In this document: positions 26,300 through 35,293 of the stretch, piece by piece
Position numbering within the stretch: the first letter of the stretch is position 1
Layout of the letters: the number at the start of each line of letters is the position of its first letter
Source: Paenibacillus sp. CF384
GTDB lineage: Bacteria; Bacillota; Bacilli; Paenibacillales; Paenibacillaceae
Assembly (NCBI RefSeq): GCF_900106745.1
Contig: NZ_FNNV01000012.1
Coordinates: 124,001 to 188,000, forward strand
Length of the DNA stretch: 64,000 nucleotides
Direction: 5' to 3'
Translations under genes and position numbers: made by a program
The notes under the pieces: generated by a model
Told to the model about the DNA's origin: nothing
The model's input: the letters and a program-made list of their open reading frames with translations, nothing else
Database searches by the model: none

Positions 26300-26590
26300 T
26301 CGCTGTATCGATCAATGTAGACCTCTACGTACGCTTCATGCTCCGAAAACCCCGCAATCTCGCTCATGTAGACCTCCACGTACGCTTCATGCTCCGAAAA
26401 CCCCGCAATCTCGCTCATGTAGACCTCTACGTACGCTTCATCTTCCGAAAACTCCGCAATCTCGCTCATGTAGACGTCCACGTACGCTTCATGCTCCGAA
26501 AACTCCGCAATCTCGCACATGTAGACGTCCACGTACGCTTCTTGCGCCGAAAACTCCGCAATCCCGCTCATGTGGACGTCAAGGTACGAC
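26300..26590. repeat. Tandem array B: five 51-bp units plus a partial
   Basis: ATGTAG (ATGTGG in the last) begins units at 26315, 26366, 26417, 26468, 26519 and 26570, exactly 51 bp apart. Units share ATGTAGAC, then GTACGCTTCATGCTCCG and CCGCAATCTCGCTC. It lies between the start of the unknown 155-residue gene and the end of the oppF-type gene. Its units resemble array A at 42.1 kb in reverse orientation. Confidence 0.93.
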
Positions 26591-26599
26591 TAATAGCTC

Positions 26600-27502
26600 T
26601 TACTCCAACGCTACAAAATGACCCGGGCTGACTTCCCGCAATTCCGGCACGACTGCCCCGGCTTCCTTCGTCCAGATCACGCGCTCGCTTACTGCACGCG
26701 GATCCGGTACCGGGATCGAGGATAGCAGCGCCTTCGTATAAGGATGCAGCGGATTCTCGTACAACTCCTCGCTTGATGCTACCTCAACCAATCGGCCGCC
26801 GTACATAACGCCAATCCGGTCCGAAATATGCCGCACCATCGATAAGTCATGCGCAATAAAGAGATACGTTAAGCCAAACTCCTGCTGCAAATCCTCCAGC
26901 ATGTTAATGACCTGCGCTTGAACGGATACGTCGAGTGCCGAGATCGGCTCGTCGCATACGACGAAATCCGGTCGCACCGACAACGCTCTGGCAATCGAGA
27001 TCCGCTGACGCTGACCGCCGCTGAACTCATGCGGATAACGAAGCAGATGCTCCCGCTTCAGTCCGACCCTCTCGAGAAGTGCAGCCACGGCATCCTTGCG
27101 TTCAGAACCGCGATGCAGCCCGTGAATATCCATAGGCTCCCCAATTAGCTCCAGCACGTTCATGCCGGGATTAAGCGATGAATACGGATCTTGGAAAACC
27201 GATTGGATGCGGCGGCGGAACGGCTTCAACTGCCGCTCGCCAAGCGATGACAGCTCGTGGCCGTCAAAGCGAACCTCACCCGCTGTATAGTCATAAAGCC
27301 GAAGCAAGCAGCGGCCGACAGTAGACTTGCCGCTGCCGGACTCGCCGACAAGACCGAACGTTTCTCCGCGTTTGATGCCGAAGCTGACGCCGTCAACGGC
27401 CTTCAGCACCTCGGTCGGTCTGCCCCATACATCTGTGCTCTTCGTGAAATGCTTCTTCAGTCCTCGCACTTCGACGAGCAAATCATCACGTCGTTCACTC
27501 AT
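26600..27502 (-). CDS. Oligopeptide/dipeptide ABC transporter ATP-binding protein (OppF/DppF type)
   Basis: A 300-residue cytoplasmic ATPase of a peptide importer: Walker [14 protein letters not shown]-loop [13 protein letters not shown] signature LSGGQ-type ([15 protein letters not shown]), Walker [13 protein letters not shown] and switch histidine in IAHDLSMV, ending with the oligopeptide-type C-terminal extension ([11 protein letters not shown]). ATG at 27502 has AAGGAGG 9 nt upstream and overlaps the preceding gene by 8 bp. It is the last gene of the five-gene importer operon. Confidence 0.94.
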   Translation of the reverse strand: MSERRDDLLVEVRGLKKHFTKSTDVWGRPTEVLKAVDGVSFGIKRGETFGLVGESGSGKSTVGRCLLRLYDYTAGEVRFDGHELSSLGERQLKPFRRRIQSVFQDPYSSLNPGMNVLELIGEPMDIHGLHRGSERKDAVAALLERVGLKREHLLRYPHEFSGGQRQRISIARALSVRPDFVVCDEPISALDVSVQAQVINMLEDLQQEFGLTYLFIAHDLSMVRHISDRIGVMYGGRLVEVASSEELYENPLHPYTKALLSSIPVPDPRAVSERVIWTKEAGAVVPELREVSPGHFVALE

Positions 27503-28484
27503 GGTTGCCGACCTCCTTATCAACCGTTAACCAGCACAGCGATCGGTGCCCCGGCGAAACCTCCGCGACCGTCGGTAGCGCCGCGCACTTGGACATGGCA
27601 TGAGGACAACGCGCCATGAACGGGCAGCCCGGCGGCGGGTCCAGTAAATTCGGCGGCGTACCCTCAATGGAGACAAGCCTTTCCTTAAAACCATTGTCAC
27701 GCTTTGGCAAGGAGCGCAACAGTCCTTGTGTATATGGATGCTGCGGATGATAGAAGATTTGCTCTACCGGTCCTTCCTCCATCACCATGCCGCCGTACAT
27801 AACGACTACGCGGCTGCACACCTGCGCCACTACGCCCAAATCATGCGTAATGAGCGCAATCGCAGTCTGGGAGCGTTCTTTCAGCTCCTTGAGCAAATCC
27901 AGAATTTGCGCCTGAATTGTCACGTCGAGCGCCGTCGTCGGCTCATCGGCAATGAGCAGCTCCGGCTGGCAGGACAGCGCCATCGCAATCATAACCCGCT
28001 GGCGCATGCCGCCGCTGAATTCATGCGGATATTGCTGTACGCGCCGCTCCGGCTCCGTAATGCCGACTTGACGCAGCATTTCGATCGCTTCCGCGAGCGC
28101 GGCCTTCGGCTTCAAACCGCGATGCCGCTCAATAATCTCCGACATCTGCTTGCCGATCCGCTGCACGGGATTGAGCGCCGTCATCGGGTCCTGGAACACC
28201 ATCGCGATCCGATTGCCGCGCAGCTTCCGCCATTCTTTATCCGTTAGATTGGTGACTGATTTCCCGTCAAACTCAATATCCCCTTGAAGCACTTTGCCAG
28301 GCGGCGGAATAAGTCCCATCAGCGCTTTGGCTGTTACGCTCTTCCCGCTCCCGGATTCGCCGACGATACCGACGGTTTCCCCTGCATCAATATGAAAGCT
28401 GACGCCCCGGACAGCTTGATTCTCCCCTTCACGGGTGAAGAATGAAACCTTAAGGTCCGTGGCGGTCAGTAACCGTTTTGTCAT
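27495..28484 (-). CDS. Oligopeptide/dipeptide ABC transporter ATP-binding protein (OppD/DppD type)
   Basis: Second ATPase of the importer, 329 residues. Walker [19 protein letters not shown]-loop [11 protein letters not shown], signature [15 protein letters not shown], Walker [13 protein letters not shown] and H-loop ITHDLGVVA. The C-terminal region has the Cys-containing [18 protein letters not shown] cluster of OppD proteins, which can bind an iron-sulfur centre in related subunits. The start at 28484 has GGGAG 10 nt upstream; an in-frame GTG at 28517 is less likely. Confidence 0.94.
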   Translation of the reverse strand: MTKRLLTATDLKVSFFTREGENQAVRGVSFHIDAGETVGIVGESGSGKSVTAKALMGLIPPPGKVLQGDIEFDGKSVTNLTDKEWRKLRGNRIAMVFQDPMTALNPVQRIGKQMSEIIERHRGLKPKAALAEAIEMLRQVGITEPERRVQQYPHEFSGGMRQRVMIAMALSCQPELLIADEPTTALDVTIQAQILDLLKELKERSQTAIALITHDLGVVAQVCSRVVVMYGGMVMEEGPVEQIFYHPQHPYTQGLLRSLPKRDNGFKERLVSIEGTPPNLLDPPPGCPFMARCPHAMSKCAALPTVAEVSPGHRSLCWLTVDKEVGNHE

Positions 28485-28520
28485 CTGTGACTCACTCCCT
28501 TGTGGCCTGCTGTTCACCGG

Positions 28521-29366
28521 TTATCTCCGAGTGAGCTTCGGTTCAAAACCGACGCGCAAAATATCGCCCAGCACGTTGAAGCTAAGAACCGTCAGTAGTA
28601 TAAATAATCCTGGAAACACCGCCAAGTAAGGCGCCTGTGCGATATAACCCTGCGCATTGTTGAGCATGCTGCCCCATGTCGCGCTTGGCGGCTGCACCCC
28701 AAAGCCGAGAAAACTAAGAGATGACTCCATCATAATCGCGTTACCGATCGTATTCGTAGCGCCTACGATAATGACGGGCATCAGGTTCGGCAGAATATGC
28801 CGAATGATAATGCCGACGGCACTCTGCCCGGATGCTTTGGCATACAGCACGAATTCACGCTCTTTCACCGTCATCGTCTCCGCCCTTATAATTCGGGCGA
28901 TATTCATCCACATTAATAAGGCAATAATTAGAATAATGCTGCCGACATTCGGCTTTAAGAATATGCTGAGCAAGAGCAGGACTAGGAACGAAGGAATCGA
29001 CATGATGACCTCCACGCCCCGCATCAGTACATTATCCAGCTTGCCGCCGAAGTAGCCGCTTACCACCCCGATGGTGACGCCGATACCCGTAGCCACTAAC
29101 ATGGAGGCGAAACCAACCATTAGGGACACACGACCGCCAAACAATGCCCTTGTAAAATAATCACGACCGAAGTCGTCCGTCCCGAACCAGTGGGCCGAGC
29201 TCGGCTTCTTCAGCCGCTCCAATACATTCAATTGATTGGGATCCTGCGAGGAGAGAAACGCCAGAATAGCGCCAATCGTCAGCACCGCCAAAATAACGAC
29301 GGCCGCGATCCCAAATTTATTCGACAGTAGCTCGATTCTAACATTGCGCCATTTGGTGCGATTCAT
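28521..29366 (-). CDS. Peptide ABC transporter permease (OppC/DppC type)
   Basis: A 281-residue inner-membrane subunit with an OppC-type N-terminus (HWFGTDDFGRDYFTRALFGGR) and the EAA loop YAKASGQSAVGIIIRHILPN. Five to six membrane helices. It forms the channel with the DppB-type subunit encoded just upstream. ATG at 29366 has AGGTGA upstream. The 36-bp gap to the ATPase gene shows the same transcript. Confidence 0.93.
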   Translation of the reverse strand: MNRTKWRNVRIELLSNKFGIAAVVILAVLTIGAILAFLSSQDPNQLNVLERLKKPSSAHWFGTDDFGRDYFTRALFGGRVSLMVGFASMLVATGIGVTIGVVSGYFGGKLDNVLMRGVEVIMSIPSFLVLLLLSIFLKPNVGSIILIIALLMWMNIARIIRAETMTVKEREFVLYAKASGQSAVGIIIRHILPNLMPVIIVGATNTIGNAIMMESSLSFLGFGVQPPSATWGSMLNNAQGYIAQAPYLAVFPGLFILLTVLSFNVLGDILRVGFEPKLTRR

Positions 29367-29370
29367 GAAG

Positions 29371-30321
29371 TCACCTCGTCTGTTTGATTCTCGGATCGGC
29401 AATGCCGTACAGCAGATCCGCGGCCAGATTCCCTATTATCAGCATCACGGATGAGAACAGCGTTATGCCCATAATAACGGGATAATCCATTCCCCTCGCG
29501 GCTGTCATGCCCAGTGATCCGATACCCGGCCAGGAAAATATCGTTTCCGTCACGATAGCGCCTGCCACCAAATCGGCCATGGACATCCCAAGCAGCGTAA
29601 TAACAGGCAGCAGCACATGCTTCATGACATGGCGATATAGAATCTTCATTCGAGTTGAACCGAATGCATATTGGATTTGTACATAGTCTTCTTTCAATTG
29701 TCCGATCGTACTCGAACGGATATAGCGAACATAGCCGGGCATGAACCCGAATGCCAGCACAAGACAAGGCAGCATGCCATGCTTGATGACATCCCATGCA
29801 GAGTTCGTACCGATTGTCCGCATGCCCATACTAGGCAGCCAGTGCAGCTTAACCGCAAAGAAATAAATAAACAGAATGGCAAGCCAGAACAGCGGCACAG
29901 AAATACCGATATAAGACAGGAAATTAATCAGCTTGTCCACCCATTTATTACGGTATGCCCCCGCCAGCAGCCCCAGCGGGATCGCAAGCAGTACTGCCAA
30001 ACCAATCGCGGCGCCCATCAGCCCTGCGGTTGCAGGCAGCCGATCGATGATTTGCTCCGTCACCGGCTGATGATTAATGAAGGAGTAACCCAGGTTACCT
30101 GTTAAGCAAGCTTTCAGCCACTCCCAATACTGTACAATCGCGGGCTGATCGAGCCCCATATTATGCCGAATCCGTTCTATATCGTCCGCATGCATAGCTG
30201 GCGTAACGAACGAAAGCACCGGATCGCCCGGAGCCATCTTAATCATAGCGAAGCAGACAACCGAGACGAAGAAGAGCATCGGAATGGTCTGCAATAATCG
30301 TTTGGCGATGAGCTGTCTCAT
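29371..30321 (-). CDS. Peptide ABC transporter permease (OppB/DppB type)
   Basis: A 316-residue six-helix permease: N-terminal RLLQTIPMLFFVSVVCFAMIKMAPGDP and LGLDQP-like GLDQPAIVQYWEW, EAA loop AFGSTRMKILYRHVMKHVLLP. Opens the transmembrane block of the importer. ATG at 30321 has AAGGAG upstream. A terminator-like hairpin separates it from the binding-protein gene, as is common where the binding protein is made in excess. Confidence 0.93.
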   Translation of the reverse strand: MRQLIAKRLLQTIPMLFFVSVVCFAMIKMAPGDPVLSFVTPAMHADDIERIRHNMGLDQPAIVQYWEWLKACLTGNLGYSFINHQPVTEQIIDRLPATAGLMGAAIGLAVLLAIPLGLLAGAYRNKWVDKLINFLSYIGISVPLFWLAILFIYFFAVKLHWLPSMGMRTIGTNSAWDVIKHGMLPCLVLAFGFMPGYVRYIRSSTIGQLKEDYVQIQYAFGSTRMKILYRHVMKHVLLPVITLLGMSMADLVAGAIVTETIFSWPGIGSLGMTAARGMDYPVIMGITLFSSVMLIIGNLAADLLYGIADPRIKQTR

Positions 30322-30349
30322 GCTGAATTCTCCTTGCTTTCAAGTAGCA

Positions 30350-30382
30350 AAAAATAAGCTGGAACGATCCAGCTTATTTTTT
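30350..30382. terminator. Intra-operon terminator/attenuator after the peptide-binding protein gene
   Basis: AATAAGCTGGA pairs with TCCAGCTTATT and has A/T-runs on both sides. It lies between the binding-protein and permease genes and would let only part of the transcription continue. Confidence 0.85.
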
Positions 30383-30390
30383 GAACGTTC

Positions 30391-32034
30391 TTATTTCAAA
30401 TATAGTTTGGACGGATCTTCGAAGATAACGACTGGTTTCAGAACCGCTTCGTCAATACCGCCAAAGCGCTTGTCCATAGCAACGATTGTTTTGGTGTAAC
30501 CGATTGGGAACAGTGGCGCATCATCCGCAACGATTTCTTGAATCTTCTTGTACACTTCGCCGCGTTTTGCAGTGTCGCCTTCTGCAGCGCCTTGTTTCCA
30601 CAAACCGTCTACTTCCGCATTGGAGTAATGTGAAGTGTTGTAGTCAGCACCTGTAGCGTACAAGATGCTGTAGGCATCAGGGTCAGAACCCATAATGTAA
30701 CCACCCACGAAGAATTCGAAATCAGCTGCCTTCGGATCGTAAGCCTTATCGCCGAAAGCCGATGCATCCATGTTCTGCAGTTCTACTTCCAGACCAACTT
30801 CTTTAAGCTTCTGTTGTACATACAAGGAAACCGACTCTTGCACTTTGTTGCCGCTCGACACGATGAAACGCAGCTTCTGTCCTTCTTTAACGCCTGCTGC
30901 TTTCAACAGGTCTTTCGCTTTCGCTGTATCATTGTCAAATGAAGCAACGTCATTCGTTTGGTACAGGGTATCCGGCGTCAGGATCGAATGAGCCTGTTCT
31001 GCATAATCAGCAGAGGAGTAAGCCGCTTGGATGAGCTCTTCACGGTTTAGCGCATAAGACAGCGCTTGACGAACTTCTTTCTTCTTCAGAATGCCAGTGT
31101 CGCTGTTTGCATTGAAGTTCAGGTAAGACAGACGACCTTCGCTATAAGGCTTAATTTCGAAATTACCTGTTGCATCAATTGTCGCTACATCTTGCGGATC
31201 CAAGTATTTCACGTTGATCTCGCCGCTTTGCAGAGCAAGGTTCGCTGCATTGGCATCCTTCGCAACACGGTACGTAATGGAATCCAGATGCGGTTTACCG
31301 CCAAAATAGTTATCGAAACGATCAAGCGTCAGGTACTCGCCTGTTTTGTATTCTTTGAATTTGAACGCACCGGAACCGATTGGCGCTGCGTTCTTCGTGC
31401 TTTTCTCAATATCCGCTTCGTTCTCGAAGATGTGCTTCGGAATCGGCGTGATTTGTACCAAGGTAGCTTCGAATGCCGGGCTTACGCTCGGAAGCTTGAA
31501 GTCAACCGTAGTATCATCCACTTTAACCGCTTCGATTGGCTTGCCGCCAATGATCAGGTTGCCGCGCAGAAAGCTGTTTTGTTTCTCTTCCAATATTTTA
31601 TTGAATGTGAAGACAACGTCATCGGCAGTCAGCTTCTCGCCATCGTGCCAAGTCAGGCCGCTCTTCAGTTTCAATGTATAAGTAAGGTTGTCAGCAGACG
31701 GTGTTAAGCTCTCTGCAAGATAGAAGGTCTTCTTGCCGTTGTTGATTTGGAACAATGGTGCATATAGAGCTTGGTCAATTGTCAGGCTGACACGGTCGCT
31801 TGCATAGTTCGGGTTAAGGATTGTCGGATCAGCTGCTACAGCAATAATGAGGCTGCCGCCATCCTTCGGCTGCGATGCGTCGGTACCCGCATTGTCAGAC
31901 GCTTGCGTATTATTGGCCGGAGCGTTATTCGAAGCTGTGTTGTTCGAGTTCGAATTGCCACCGGAGCATGCACTGATTACCAGGGTAAGTAGGGCTAGTA
32001 CGATAACGACGGGTAAACTTCTCTTGCTGCGCAT
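30391..32034 (-). CDS. Peptide ABC transporter substrate-binding lipoprotein (SBP family 5)
   Basis: A 547-residue extracytoplasmic lipoprotein. The signal peptide ends in lipobox LVISAC (Cys22), followed by an Asn/Ser-rich linker and the family-5 fold: LIIAVAADPTILNPNYASD, DGEKLTADDVVFTFNKIL, YSEGRLSYLNFNANSDTG, RQALSYALNREELI. It captures oligopeptides or similar solutes for the downstream permeases. ATG at 32034 has GGAGG 8 nt upstream. First gene of the importer operon. Confidence 0.94.
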   Translation of the reverse strand: MRSKRSLPVVIVLALLTLVISACSGGNSNSNNTASNNAPANNTQASDNAGTDASQPKDGGSLIIAVAADPTILNPNYASDRVSLTIDQALYAPLFQINNGKKTFYLAESLTPSADNLTYTLKLKSGLTWHDGEKLTADDVVFTFNKILEEKQNSFLRGNLIIGGKPIEAVKVDDTTVDFKLPSVSPAFEATLVQITPIPKHIFENEADIEKSTKNAAPIGSGAFKFKEYKTGEYLTLDRFDNYFGGKPHLDSITYRVAKDANAANLALQSGEINVKYLDPQDVATIDATGNFEIKPYSEGRLSYLNFNANSDTGILKKKEVRQALSYALNREELIQAAYSSADYAEQAHSILTPDTLYQTNDVASFDNDTAKAKDLLKAAGVKEGQKLRFIVSSGNKVQESVSLYVQQKLKEVGLEVELQNMDASAFGDKAYDPKAADFEFFVGGYIMGSDPDAYSILYATGADYNTSHYSNAEVDGLWKQGAAEGDTAKRGEVYKKIQEIVADDAPLFPIGYTKTIVAMDKRFGGIDEAVLKPVVIFEDPSKLYLK

Positions 32035-32196
32035 TCTCTCATCCTCCAAGTATCTCTATGAAGAGTTTCAATTGATATTCGTAATCATACATCGGAATAC
32101 TCGGAATTACAATACCTATTTCATCAACTACTCGCTAAACCTTAATTTTACCCATTATACTTCAATTATGAATCGCTGTGCGCGGGCAAATAAGGC

Positions 32197-32243
32197 AAAA
32201 AAGCGACCATTTACTGGCAAAATGCCGGAAATGATCGCTTTTT
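32197..32243 (-). terminator. Terminator of the Gfo/Idh/MocA gene
   Basis: AAAAGCGA.CATTT pairs with AAATG.TCGCTTTT around TGGC...GCCG; T-run on the minus strand. Confidence 0.88.
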
Positions 32244-32269
32244 CCTTAAGACGTCTATCCCTTTACAAA

Positions 32270-33361
32270 CTAACCGCGTGTAACGGATTGAATGTTGCCG
32301 GATGCCGCGCTCTCATATACCGCTTGGATACATTTGAAGTTAAACACCGCATCTTCATTCAAGAGCGCAGCCGAATCATGACCCAGTACGCGTTCTACGA
32401 AGAAGTAAAGCGGCGCATCCATAAAGCTGTACGCATTGTCATTCGGAACTTGAGCTTCTTTCTCGGCTACGGAGCCTTGCTCGTCGAAGCGTTGAACGAC
32501 TGCATCGCCGCCGAAATACGGCGACCATTTCACTGCGCCAAGCGTTCCTTCAATCTCAACCAAGGAATAAGCTTCGCCATGCGTACAGGAAGAACGCTCA
32601 TATTGTACAAGCACAGGACGGTCTTGGCCTTGTGCATGATAGCGCATGAGAGCGCCGGAGTTATGCTCTACATCGTACACGACATCTTGCGGATCTGCGC
32701 CTGTTATAGGTTTTGCGATCCAGCCGCCAAGCACATCTACAGCCGATGGCTGAAGAATATCAGCAAGTACGGTAAAGTCGTACGGACCCCAGTCCGTCAG
32801 AATGCCGCCGCCGCAAAGCTTGCTGTTCAAGAACCAACGGCTCTCCGGTTGGTACTCGACGCCTGCTCTTCCGCGTTGATCGCGGTGAATGAAGCTCACT
32901 TTGTAGATTTCGCCCAGGGCGCCGGAAGCCACAATCGCCTTCACTTGCTCCGTCTTAGGCAGACCGATAAAGCGGTCGCTGCAGTCGCCAAACAGCTTGC
33001 CTTGGTCCTTCGCCAGCTGCGAAAGCTCATCTGCTTCGGCAGCGTTCATAACAAGCGGCTTCTCGCAAAGCACGTGACGGCCTGATTTCAGCGCATAGCT
33101 GGACAGCTCGAAATGCGTGAATGGCGGTGTGCATACAACAACGACATCATGCTCTTGTGCTTCTTCTGCCAGCATATCCTTCATATCGCTGAACGTAACC
33201 GCGTGCGGGAACTGCTCAACGAAGCTAGCCAATGCTTTCGGATTCGGATCCGCAACCTTCAGTTCGATGTCTGTCGGTGTTTCCCCGTAAAATTTATAAG
33301 CTGCTTCTGCGTGTGTGCGGGCGATGAAGCCTGCGCCAATCAGGTAAATTCTTGTTGCCAT
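32270..33361 (-). CDS. Gfo/Idh/MocA-family sugar dehydrogenase
   Basis: A 363-residue NAD(P)-dependent oxidoreductase. The Rossmann domain opens RIYLIGAGFIARTHAEA, the EKP motif is in HVLCEKPLVMN (Lys at the catalytic position), and the C-terminal domain has GGGILTDWGPYDFTVLADIL with the Asp/His region of the family. Members oxidise inositols or sugars; the substrate is not predictable. ATG at 33361 has AGGAG 9 nt upstream. Single-gene unit with its own terminator, next to sugar-binding lipoprotein genes. Confidence 0.9.
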   Translation of the reverse strand: MATRIYLIGAGFIARTHAEAAYKFYGETPTDIELKVADPNPKALASFVEQFPHAVTFSDMKDMLAEEAQEHDVVVVCTPPFTHFELSSYALKSGRHVLCEKPLVMNAAEADELSQLAKDQGKLFGDCSDRFIGLPKTEQVKAIVASGALGEIYKVSFIHRDQRGRAGVEYQPESRWFLNSKLCGGGILTDWGPYDFTVLADILQPSAVDVLGGWIAKPITGADPQDVVYDVEHNSGALMRYHAQGQDRPVLVQYERSSCTHGEAYSLVEIEGTLGAVKWSPYFGGDAVVQRFDEQGSVAEKEAQVPNDNAYSFMDAPLYFFVERVLGHDSAALLNEDAVFNFKCIQAVYESAASGNIQSVTRG

Positions 33362-33521
33362 TCATACTCACTCCTATACGTATAATAATAACCAGTCCCG
33401 AACTTCGTGCGCGGGCACGGAATACGTTATTATAACCCGAAAACGGTTACTCTATCAATCGTTATTACGAAAAACCACGCTTACTTCCAGCCATGTCCTA
33501 ATAGGGCACGGAAAGAGCCGC

Positions 33522-35147
33522 TTACTTCTTCAGCTCTTCCTTGACTTCCTCGACGATTTTGTCGCCGCCTTGCTCCTTCCAGTCCTTGACGAACTGGTCA
33601 AACGCATTGATCGGCTCATCGCCCAGTACGATCTTGTAGAAGGTTTCGGTCTCCATCGTCTGCAGGTTCGCCCAGCGCGTCTCCATCGTCTTCGTCATAG
33701 CCGAATACACCGGTTCGGTTACGTTCATCGGTAGTTTCAGTATGCCCGCTCCCATTAAATATGCTGCAGGCGGAGCCCAATCATCTGCATTCTTTCTCGG
33801 ATTCATCCGGTCACGCAGCTCTTGCTCATAGACCAGCTGCATCTCGCCGTCCATCTCTTCCTTCTTCACCTTGCCGGCCAAAGCATCCAGCAGCAGATCA
33901 TGCTTACGCGTAGCCGCATCGGCATAGTCGATCGTCATCAGCAGCGGCCATAGGCCATGTCCCGGGTCCAGCTTGACTGCCTGCTCATCTGGCGTACGCT
34001 CCGCTTGCACGCGCATGTTGGAGTACACAACCGCCGCCTCCGGATGCTCGTAACCTTTGCGCACAACGAGAAAAGAGTTGCTTACCGGAACGCTCGCAAT
34101 ATTATATTGACCTTTCTCATCCTCAATCATGAATGGCATCCAGTCCGCCTTCGGATTCTTCTTCACCGCATCGACGAGTGCCCACGGCACCCACCACGGG
34201 CCGAAGAAGGCTCCGCTCTTACCGTTTAGAACCAGCTCGTCCGGATTTTTGCGAAGCGCAAACTCCTTATCAATCAAGCCTTCCGCATACATCTCGTGAA
34301 TCTCGCTAAGCGCTTGCTTCGTACCGAATGTCGTAGATCCGTATACCACGTCGCCATTCTCGTCCTTGATCCAGATCATCGGATAGGCATGAAAGGCATT
34401 AAAGATGCCTTTGAAATCATGAATGCCGCCGCCATCTGTTGCAAGTTGAAAACTATTCCCCGTTAGTCCGATCGTGTCCGCTTGTCCATTACCGTCGGGG
34501 TCCTTCTCGATGAATGCGTGGAGTACCTGTTTCAGCTCATCGATCGTCCTCGGCGCCTTGAGCTTCACTTTATCCAGCCAATCCTTGCGAAGCCACAGAA
34601 TGGACGGCGCATCCGCTTGAATCGCCACGCTTGGCAGCGCCATCAGCTTGCCGTCATACGTGGCTTTCTCCAGCGCCTTGTCCTTTGTCGACTTGTAGAA
34701 ATCCTTCATTTGAGCCGAAGCATATCGCTTGTAGACCGTCGTTAGGTCCTCCAGCTGATTGGCCGCAGCCATGGCGCGAAAGGTCTTCTCATCCACAATC
34801 ATCGCGTCCGGTATCTCGTCATTTGCGATCGCAAGCTGCATTTTCTGATCGAAATCCGTAGAGGAAGCATCCCATAGCACCTTGGTCTTAATATTCGTTT
34901 TGTTAAATACATAATCCGTATATTCATTATCTTCAATCGTTTCGCCGGGCTTCAACTTCAGACCGGGTCCAACGGATTTAATAACGCTCATTTCCACCGG
35001 CTCCGGGAGCTTGAAATAATCAATCTTCTCGGGATTGGCCTCATCGCTGTCGATCTTCCCGGTCTTGTCCGCGTTGCCGCCTCCGCAGCCTGCCAATACT
35101 AAGGATGCTGCCATAACTAAAGAAACGGCTTTCATTAGTTTGTTCAA
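33522..35147 (-). CDS. Sugar ABC transporter binding lipoprotein (LplA-type), without adjacent permeases
   Basis: A 541-residue lipoprotein typical of Paenibacillus LplA-like binders. Signal peptide with lipobox VLAGC, then DEIPDAMIVDEKTF, LPSVAIQADAPSILWLRKDWLDKV and a C-half with the WGFFGPWW-like GAFFGPWWVPWALVD. The start is TTG at 35147, 10 nt after GAGAGGGGG; ATG at 35135 is too far from it. It is divergent from the YesM-type kinase gene, and no permease or ATPase follows on its strand. It may serve the permease pair at 37.9-39.7 kb or act as a sensor accessory. Confidence 0.9.
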   Translation of the reverse strand: MNKLMKAVSLVMAASLVLAGCGGGNADKTGKIDSDEANPEKIDYFKLPEPVEMSVIKSVGPGLKLKPGETIEDNEYTDYVFNKTNIKTKVLWDASSTDFDQKMQLAIANDEIPDAMIVDEKTFRAMAAANQLEDLTTVYKRYASAQMKDFYKSTKDKALEKATYDGKLMALPSVAIQADAPSILWLRKDWLDKVKLKAPRTIDELKQVLHAFIEKDPDGNGQADTIGLTGNSFQLATDGGGIHDFKGIFNAFHAYPMIWIKDENGDVVYGSTTFGTKQALSEIHEMYAEGLIDKEFALRKNPDELVLNGKSGAFFGPWWVPWALVDAVKKNPKADWMPFMIEDEKGQYNIASVPVSNSFLVVRKGYEHPEAAVVYSNMRVQAERTPDEQAVKLDPGHGLWPLLMTIDYADAATRKHDLLLDALAGKVKKEEMDGEMQLVYEQELRDRMNPRKNADDWAPPAAYLMGAGILKLPMNVTEPVYSAMTKTMETRWANLQTMETETFYKIVLGDEPINAFDQFVKDWKEQGGDKIVEEVKEELKK

Positions 35148-35293
35148 TTCGCAATAGCCCCCTCTCCCGGTTGCTTGCCGTGCTGCTTCCATCATAGCAT
35201 GAAAATTGAATGATATTAAATGCCTATGCCATGTAGTATATTACACTTCAAGTGAATTATAATTGTGGGGAGATCACGCTTACATCAGAGAAG

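Noticed and set aside
26290..26571. Longer N-terminus for the 155-residue protein
   Set aside because: The extension is array B and lies upstream of the strong GAGGAGG site.
31847..33085. 412-codon plus-strand frame across the Gfo/Idh/MocA gene
   Set aside because: It crosses two genes and a terminator, and its composition matches no family; shadow.
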